The translations under genes and the position numbers were made by a program. The notes under the pieces were generated by a model that had not been told where the DNA came from, ran no database searches, and saw only the letters and a list, made by a program, of their open reading frames with translations. A stretch of 19,526 nt of DNA, taken from NCBI GenBank assembly GCA_938030835.1, contig CALHID010000117.1, positions 1-19,526 on the forward strand, given 5' to 3'. Below, piece by piece: positions 15,235 to 19,526 of the stretch. Each line of letters starts with the position of its first letter. The first letter of the stretch is position 1. This DNA is from an uncultured Actinomyces sp. (GTDB lineage: Bacteria > Actinomycetota > Actinomycetes > Actinomycetales > Actinomycetaceae).

Positions 15235-15257
15235 GAGGAAGTGATAATGGTTGTCAA
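15228..15257 (-). promoter_or_regulatory. Predicted znuA promoter (leaderless)
   Basis: On the - strand, TTGACA at 15257-15252 is a perfect -35. After an 18-base spacer comes GATAAT at 15233-15228 (five of six matches to TATAAT), and seven bases later the ATG at 15220. The -35 overlaps the stop codon of the upstream lacI-type gene (15254-15256). Confidence 0.75.
15242..15256. promoter_or_regulatory. Zur box 2 (imperfect)
   Basis: TGATAATGGTTGTCA repeats the left half of box 1 exactly and differs at two positions in the right half. It begins 22 bases from box 1, about two helical turns, and covers most of the znuA -35, allowing side-by-side binding of two repressor dimers. Confidence 0.65.
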
Positions 15258-16270
15258 AAGCGAGCGCGTCCCGTAGAGCTGCGCACAACAAGGTCGGGAG
15301 TGAAGGCGAAATCTTGATGTTCCTGCGGGTTCTGGGAATGAATCGCATCAAAAAGTGACGAGGCAGCCGAGTGTGAGATTGCCTGCACGGGTTGTCGAAC
15401 CGTCGTGAGTGCGGGGGAGAGGTGAGGTATGAGGAATGAGTCGTCAAAGCCGATCACCGAGATGTCTCCGGGGACGCTCAGTCCTCTCGACTGAATGGTC
15501 CTGATTGCCCCCATCGCTTGAAGGTCTGAGCCTGCAATGATCGCCGTAATTCCCGCATCGATCAGGGAATGGGTTGCCGAGGCCGCGGCCTCGTAAGTGT
15601 AGAAGGTTTCCACGATCGTAGGGTTGGGGATCCCAAGTTCTTGGGACATGACTTGGCGGAAGGCCTCGCCTTTGCGCAGTGCTGGGACGACGTGATGACG
15701 TCCACCGAGCATTGCAATCTTGCGGTGGCCTAGTTCTTTGAGGTGCTGGATTGAGGCGCGGATCCCAAGAGCGTCTTCGGTTGAAAAGTCTGGCGCTTGG
15801 ACCTCGTTCCGAGCGCCGTTAATGGTGACGAAGGGGAGATGAATCTGGGAGAGATTTGTATAGCGGCTCAGGTCCGCTTGCAGGTCTGCGTGGCGGCCAG
15901 AGACAAAGATGAGTCCTGAAACTCCTCGCGCAAGAAAGGCTTGAGTGTGTTCTTCTTCGCTGGTGGTGCCGGGAGTTTGCGAGGCGATAAATGCCTGGCC
16001 ACCCGCCCTATCGACCTCCGTGTGGAGGGTGTGAGCGAAGGTGGCAAAAATGGGATTTGTTAGTTCGGGGACGATTACTCCGATGATGAGGCGATTGTCG
16101 TCGGCAAGCATGCTGGGGCGTTCGTAGCCAAGTTCGTCGATTGCGGTCAGGACTCGATATCGAGTGTCGTCCGAGACCTGTCCGACTCCGTTAAATACGC
16201 GCGAGACGGTTGCGATAGAAACACCGGCATGTGAGGCAATGTCGGCCATGCGGGTGCGGTTCTTCGACAT
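15254..16270 (-). CDS. LacI-family transcriptional regulator
   Basis: This 338-residue sugar-responsive repressor starts with the LacI helix-turn-helix MADIASHAGVSIATVSRVFNG at residues 8-28 and the hinge region up to about 60. The periplasmic-binding-protein-like effector domain follows, starting IIGVIVPELTNPIF, with the late family motif SVIGFDDSF and LSPALTTVRQP. I chose the ATG at 16270 because AAAGG lies seven bases upstream; the in-frame ATG at 16294 has no ribosome site. It is divergent from malE, and a LacI-type operator sits in the shared intergenic region, so it most likely represses malEFG and responds to maltose or a maltodextrin. Its stop codon lies inside the znuA promoter. Confidence 0.93.
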   Translation of the reverse strand: MSKNRTRMADIASHAGVSIATVSRVFNGVGQVSDDTRYRVLTAIDELGYERPSMLADDNRLIIGVIVPELTNPIFATFAHTLHTEVDRAGGQAFIASQTPGTTSEEEHTQAFLARGVSGLIFVSGRHADLQADLSRYTNLSQIHLPFVTINGARNEVQAPDFSTEDALGIRASIQHLKELGHRKIAMLGGRHHVVPALRKGEAFRQVMSQELGIPNPTIVETFYTYEAAASATHSLIDAGITAIIAGSDLQAMGAIRTIQSRGLSVPGDISVIGFDDSFLIPHLSPALTTVRQPVQAISHSAASSLFDAIHSQNPQEHQDFAFTPDLVVRSSTGRARF

Positions 16271-16342
16271 CGAAGGGCCTTTCAGAATGGGCATGCATGC
16301 TAGACGGGATGTGACCCAAAGATATCATTTTTCTAACAATCC

Positions 16343-16356
16343 TGAAACCGCTTGCT
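16343..16356. promoter_or_regulatory. LacI-family operator
   Basis: TGAAACCGCTTGCT fits the LacI/GalR/CcpA pattern TGNAANCGNTTNCA at every defined position except the last. It overlaps the predicted malE -35 and lies about 73 bases from the start of the divergent regulator gene, so one site could control both. Confidence 0.6.
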
Positions 16357-16381
16357 GAAAATGATTTTCTGTGATTAGAGT
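16352..16381 (+). promoter_or_regulatory. Candidate malE promoter
   Basis: TTGCTG at 16352-16357 (-35) and TAGAGT at 16376-16381 (-10, TANNNT) are 18 bases apart. The start site would be near 16388, giving a leader of about 50 bases that includes AGGAG at 16430-16434. The 169 bases between the two genes hold this promoter, the operator and a GTAC-N6-GTAC palindrome at 16397-16410. Confidence 0.45.
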
Positions 16382-16439
16382 GGTCTTAAGTGCGAAGTAC
16401 AACTGTGTACGAGCAATACTCAATTGATCAGGAGTTGAC

Positions 16440-17663
16440 ATGCGACGAGGCATAGCAGTATGCGGAGTTTTGGCAGTTACAGCAACGCTTGCAGCGTGCT
16501 CGAATGGAAGCTCGAGCTCTTCGAGCAGCCAGTCGGCGAGCGCGAGCGCTTCTTCCGTCGGTTCGCTGACGGTGTGGGCCGATGACACCCGTTACTCGCA
16601 GATCCAAGAGCTGGCCAAGGACTTCACCGCAGCCACCAAGGTTGACGTTCAGGTTGTTCAGAAGTCTGAGACCGACATGGACCAGGAGTTCATCAGTCAG
16701 GTTCCGACCGGAAATGGCCCCGACATCATCGTTATGGCTCACGACAAGCTCGGCCAGATGGTGAAGAACGGTGTTGTTTCCCCCGTTGACTTGGGCGATG
16801 CAAAGTCAAAGTTCTCTGAGGCAGCAATCCAGGGCGTGACCTACGACGGCAAGACCTACGGCGTCCCCTACGCCGTTGAGTCTGTTGCGCTGGTTCGTAA
16901 CAACAAGCTCACTTCCGATTCCCCGAAGACCTTCGACGAAATGGTTGCCTCGGGTAAGAAGGCTGGTTCGGAGTACCCCTTCGTTGTTCAGATGAGCACC
17001 GACGGCGATCCCTACCACCTCTACGCTTTCGAGACCTCCTTCGGTAACGAGGTCTTCAAGCAGTCCGCTGACGGCTCCTACACCTCTGATCTGACCCTGG
17101 GCGGCGAAGGTGCATCCGAGTTCACCCAGTGGCTCAAGGAGCAGGGCGCAGCGAAGACCCTTAACCCGAATATCACCGCTGACGTCGCCAAGGATGCTTT
17201 CCTCAAGGGCAACGCAGCCTACATGGTGACCGGCCCCTGGAACGTCACCGCTGCTAAGGAAGCCGGACTCGATGTCTCCGTCCTCCCGATTCCTTCCGCA
17301 GGTGGCAAGGAAGCCAAGCCCTTCGTCGGCGTTCAGATGTTCTACCAGAGCTCCAAGACCCAGAACCAGGTTCTGGTCAGCAAGTTCTTCCAGTACCTGG
17401 AGACCAAGGAAGCACAGTCCAAGCTGCAGCAGCTGGGCGGACGTGTTCCGGCAATGACCGAAGTTGCTGACTCGCTCACCGACGAAAACCTCAAGCAGTT
17501 CGCTTCCATCGCCGGAAAGGGTCTCCCCATGCCGGCAATCCCCGCAATGGGTTCCGTGTGGGATTACTGGGGCAAGACTGAGGTTGCCATCGTGAATGGC
17601 GCCGATCCCGCATCCTCGTGGGAGACCATGGTTAACAACATCAAGACCTCGATGAACAAGTAG
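16440..17663 (+). CDS. malE: Sugar ABC transporter substrate-binding lipoprotein, maltose/maltodextrin type (MalE-like)
   Basis: This 407-residue extracellular lipoprotein captures the sugar for the permease. A signal peptide ends at lipobox LAAC with C20, followed by a Ser/Ala linker (SSSSSSSQSASASASS). The mature part resembles maltose-binding proteins: LTVWADD, then GPDIIVMAHDKLGQMVKNG, YGVPYAVESVALVRNN, AAYMVTGPWN and a C-terminal VWDYWGKTEVAIVNG. The ATG at 16440 has AGGAG five bases upstream. Codon use is strongly biased toward C-ending, abundant-tRNA codons compared with neighbours, which suggests high expression. It leads the malEFG operon and is divergent from a LacI-type regulator. 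The exact sugar (maltose, maltotriose or longer) is an inference. Confidence 0.93.
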   Translation: MRRGIAVCGVLAVTATLAACSNGSSSSSSSQSASASASSVGSLTVWADDTRYSQIQELAKDFTAATKVDVQVVQKSETDMDQEFISQVPTGNGPDIIVMAHDKLGQMVKNGVVSPVDLGDAKSKFSEAAIQGVTYDGKTYGVPYAVESVALVRNNKLTSDSPKTFDEMVASGKKAGSEYPFVVQMSTDGDPYHLYAFETSFGNEVFKQSADGSYTSDLTLGGEGASEFTQWLKEQGAAKTLNPNITADVAKDAFLKGNAAYMVTGPWNVTAAKEAGLDVSVLPIPSAGGKEAKPFVGVQMFYQSSKTQNQVLVSKFFQYLETKEAQSKLQQLGGRVPAMTEVADSLTDENLKQFASIAGKGLPMPAIPAMGSVWDYWGKTEVAIVNGADPASSWETMVNNIKTSMNK

Positions 17664-17720
17664 TCAGGTCTCTCGGTTTTGCGGGCGCCAAAACGGGGCG
17701 CCCGCAAAACCCATACCTGA
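17664..17720 (+). terminator. Intercistronic stem-loop between malE and malF
   Basis: A perfect 15-bp stem (17675-17689 with 17697-17711) with a seven-base loop is flanked by an outer 6-bp stem, TCAGGT (17664-17669) with ACCTGA (17715-17720). It starts right after the malE stop and lacks a T-tract, so it more likely stabilises the malE mRNA or attenuates partly than ends transcription. Confidence 0.7.
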
Positions 17721-17773
17721 GCATTTTGTGCTCATGGTCCCTTAATCGCTGTTCAAGGTAACGAAGGACCACA

Positions 17774-19360
17774 ATGCCTGCAGCTTCTTCCTCGAATACC
17801 GTTCAGAAGGACCGTACCTCGCATGCGCGTGATGTCATGCGACCCGGTTTCATTGCAAAACTCATCATTATGATGCTCATTGACGCGCTGGGCATCTATG
17901 GAATCATGGCGGCCTGGGCCGTCAATTCTCGGATCATCATCGGCGTGATGGCGGTCCTGCTCATCATCATTAACTGGGTGTATTTCTCGAAGAGGGCACT
18001 TCCTGCCAAATATCTTCTTCCCGGCATGGTCTTCCTTTTGATCTATCAGCTCTTCGTCATGGGCTACACCGGGTATGTGTCTCTGACTAACTACGGAGAT
18101 GGCCACAACTCAACAAAGGCAGACGCGATTGAAGTTGCTCTTTCGTCGAACCGTCAGCGTGTTGAAGGGGCTCCAACTGTCCAGACCGCGGTCGTTGAAG
18201 ACGGAAGTGAACTCGGCCTCGTTGTCGCAGACCCGGCGACAGGTGAACTAAAGCTTGGAACGGCAACCAAGCCCCTGCAGAGCGTCCAGGGTACGGTTAC
18301 TGCAATGGGTATTACCGAGGTTTCGGGATACAAGGTCCTTGACCTGGGCGATCTTGCCAGCCGCCAGACGGAAGTTTCCAAACTGACGGTCCCCGTGAGC
18401 TCTAACCCGAATGATGGCTTCTATCTGACGACGGATGGAACTTCTGGCTACCTCGCCAAGTCCACCTTCACCTACGACGAAGCCGCCGATACTTTGACGA
18501 ACACCGAAACCGGTGTTGTTTACAAGGCGAATAACCAAAAGGGCGTCTTTGAAGATAGCCAGGGGAACCAGCTGCCCACCGGCTGGCGAGTCTTTGTCGG
18601 TGCCTCGAACTACACCGCAATGTTCAAGGATTCCGGGCTGGTCAAGCCCTTCCTGAATTCCTTGGTCTGGTCCTTCGTCTTTGCTATTGGCTCGGTGCTG
18701 ACGACTTTCGCCTTCGGATTGGTCCTTGCGCTGATCTTCTCGGATCAGCGCATCCGAGGCCGAAAGATCTACCAGTCGCTCATGATCCTTCCCTATGCCT
18801 TCCCAGCCTTCCTGGCGACCCTGGTATGGAAGGGCATGCTCAACGAACAATTTGGTTTCATCAACCGGACTTTCTTCGGTGGTGCAGAGATCCCGTGGCT
18901 CAGTGATCCCATCCTCGCGAAGTTTGCGATTTTGGGGGTCAACCTCTGGCTTGGCTTCCCCTATATGTTCCTCGTCTGCCTGGGTGCACTTCAGTCTCTT
19001 CCGGGAGATGTTGAGGAAGCGGCAAAGATGGATGGCGCTTCTGGTCTGCGCACAGTGTGGTCAATTAAGTTGCCACTGGTTTTGCAGTCCACCACTCCGT
19101 TGCTCATCGCCTGCTTCGCCTTCAACTTCAACAACTTCTCGCTGATCTACATGCTGACGAAGGGTGGCCCCGACTTTGAAGGTGCGCAGTATTCGCTTGG
19201 ACAAACTGACATCTTGATCTCGATGGTCTACAAGATCGCCTTTGCCGGCGGTGGATACAACTACGGTTTGGCATCGGCCATGTCGATCTTCATCTTCGTG
19301 GTGGTTGGCGTGATTGCCTGGCTTGGATTCCGTCAAACGAAGGCATTGGAGGAAATGTGA
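17774..19360 (+). CDS. malF: Maltose/maltodextrin-type ABC transporter permease MalF
   Basis: MalF is one of the two permease subunits that form the channel. The 528-residue product is close to the E. coli MalF length rather than the ~300 of simple sugar permeases. Three hydrophobic segments (about 27-50, 53-71, 81-104) are followed by a hydrophilic extracellular region of about 180 residues (106-290), then five more segments from about 293. The EAA loop EEAAKMDGAS at 414-423, which contacts the ATPase, is intact. The ATG at 17774 has AAGGA five bases upstream. malG starts on the last base of the malF stop, and malE is 110 bases upstream behind a stem-loop. The large loop probably folds into a P2-like domain that touches the binding protein. 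Confidence 0.93.
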   Translation: MPAASSSNTVQKDRTSHARDVMRPGFIAKLIIMMLIDALGIYGIMAAWAVNSRIIIGVMAVLLIIINWVYFSKRALPAKYLLPGMVFLLIYQLFVMGYTGYVSLTNYGDGHNSTKADAIEVALSSNRQRVEGAPTVQTAVVEDGSELGLVVADPATGELKLGTATKPLQSVQGTVTAMGITEVSGYKVLDLGDLASRQTEVSKLTVPVSSNPNDGFYLTTDGTSGYLAKSTFTYDEAADTLTNTETGVVYKANNQKGVFEDSQGNQLPTGWRVFVGASNYTAMFKDSGLVKPFLNSLVWSFVFAIGSVLTTFAFGLVLALIFSDQRIRGRKIYQSLMILPYAFPAFLATLVWKGMLNEQFGFINRTFFGGAEIPWLSDPILAKFAILGVNLWLGFPYMFLVCLGALQSLPGDVEEAAKMDGASGLRTVWSIKLPLVLQSTTPLLIACFAFNFNNFSLIYMLTKGGPDFEGAQYSLGQTDILISMVYKIAFAGGGYNYGLASAMSIFIFVVVGVIAWLGFRQTKALEEM

Positions 19361-19526
19361 TGACTGCACAAAGCAAAGAAAAAGCGCAGTTGACAACGCT
19401 CCGCGGCTCACGTTGGTGGAAGGAAGTCGGCTGGAGGCACATTGTGGGTATCGCAGTGATTATTTACTGCCTCATCCCGCTGCTCTACGTGCTTTCGGTG
19501 TCCTTTATTCCGAATGCGACACTGAC
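19360..19526 (+). CDS. malG: Maltose/maltodextrin-type ABC transporter permease MalG (partial, 3' end outside window)
   Basis: Only the first 55 codons are present. The ATG shares one base with the malF stop (TGATG at 19358-19362), and GGAGG lies seven bases upstream. A hydrophilic start (MTAQSKEKAQLTTLRG, then a basic/Trp-rich stretch) leads into a first membrane segment HIVGIAVIIYCLIPLLYVLS and VSFIPNATL, matching the N-terminus of MalG-type permeases. Assignment relies on this short match plus position after malF. It would pair with MalF as the second channel subunit. Because the gene is truncated, its EAA loop cannot be checked. Confidence 0.88.
   Translation, partial: MTAQSKEKAQLTTLRGSRWWKEVGWRHIVGIAVIIYCLIPLLYVLSVSFIPNATL

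Overview
The window looks like the chromosome of an actinobacterium of the family Actinomycetaceae, probably a moderate-GC Schaalia/Actinomyces-type species. This rests on the gene content, the many GTG/TTG starts, several starts with a -10 box 6-8 bases upstream and no Shine-Dalgarno (leaderless style), and the phoH-ybeY-CNNM-era and recO-uppS blocks. The genus is an inference; no rRNA is present. There are 18 protein genes, two cut by the window edges. I saw no tRNA, rRNA, CRISPR array, insertion sequence or integrase.

Region 1 (1-3225, + strand) is a tightly packed housekeeping operon: the 3' end of phoH, the rRNA-processing endoribonuclease ybeY, a CNNM/CorC-type membrane protein with CBS domains, and the ribosome-assembly GTPase era. 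Genes overlap or nearly touch. Region 2 (3226-9545) holds five genes between era and recO, which are close neighbours in many actinobacteria. They are a ThrE-like threonine/serine exporter, leuA (leucine biosynthesis, probable leaderless GTG start, strong terminator), and on the - strand a dye-decolorizing peroxidase and a TetR regulator. Divergent from tetR is a polytopic membrane protein of unknown function, resembling DUF5692. A candidate TetR operator (TTAGACA-N12-TGTCCAA) lies between the divergent pair. Region 3 (9590-11163, +) is recO-uppS, overlapped by ATGA. It is followed by a 311-base convergent spacer with degenerate tandem repeats.

Region 4 (11475-15257, - strand) is a zinc homeostasis cluster: znuA (lipoprotein), znuC (ATPase), znuB (permease), zur (Fur-family regulator) and a DedA-family membrane protein whose TTG start overlaps the zur stop. 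Two Zur-type boxes, one a perfect 15-base palindrome, lie on the znuA promoter, so zur probably represses the cluster that encodes it. A long stem-loop separates znuA from znuCB.

Region 5 (15254-19526) is a maltose/maltodextrin-type import locus: a LacI-family repressor (-) divergent from malE (lipoprotein), malF and the start of malG (+). A LacI-type operator overlaps the predicted malE -35. A 15-bp intercistronic stem-loop between malE and malF probably sets binding protein above permease. The ATPase for this importer is not in the window.

The best candidate for something undescribed is the TetR/unknown-membrane-protein pair with its operator (8343-9418). The best-supported regulatory unit is the dual Zur-box znuA promoter.
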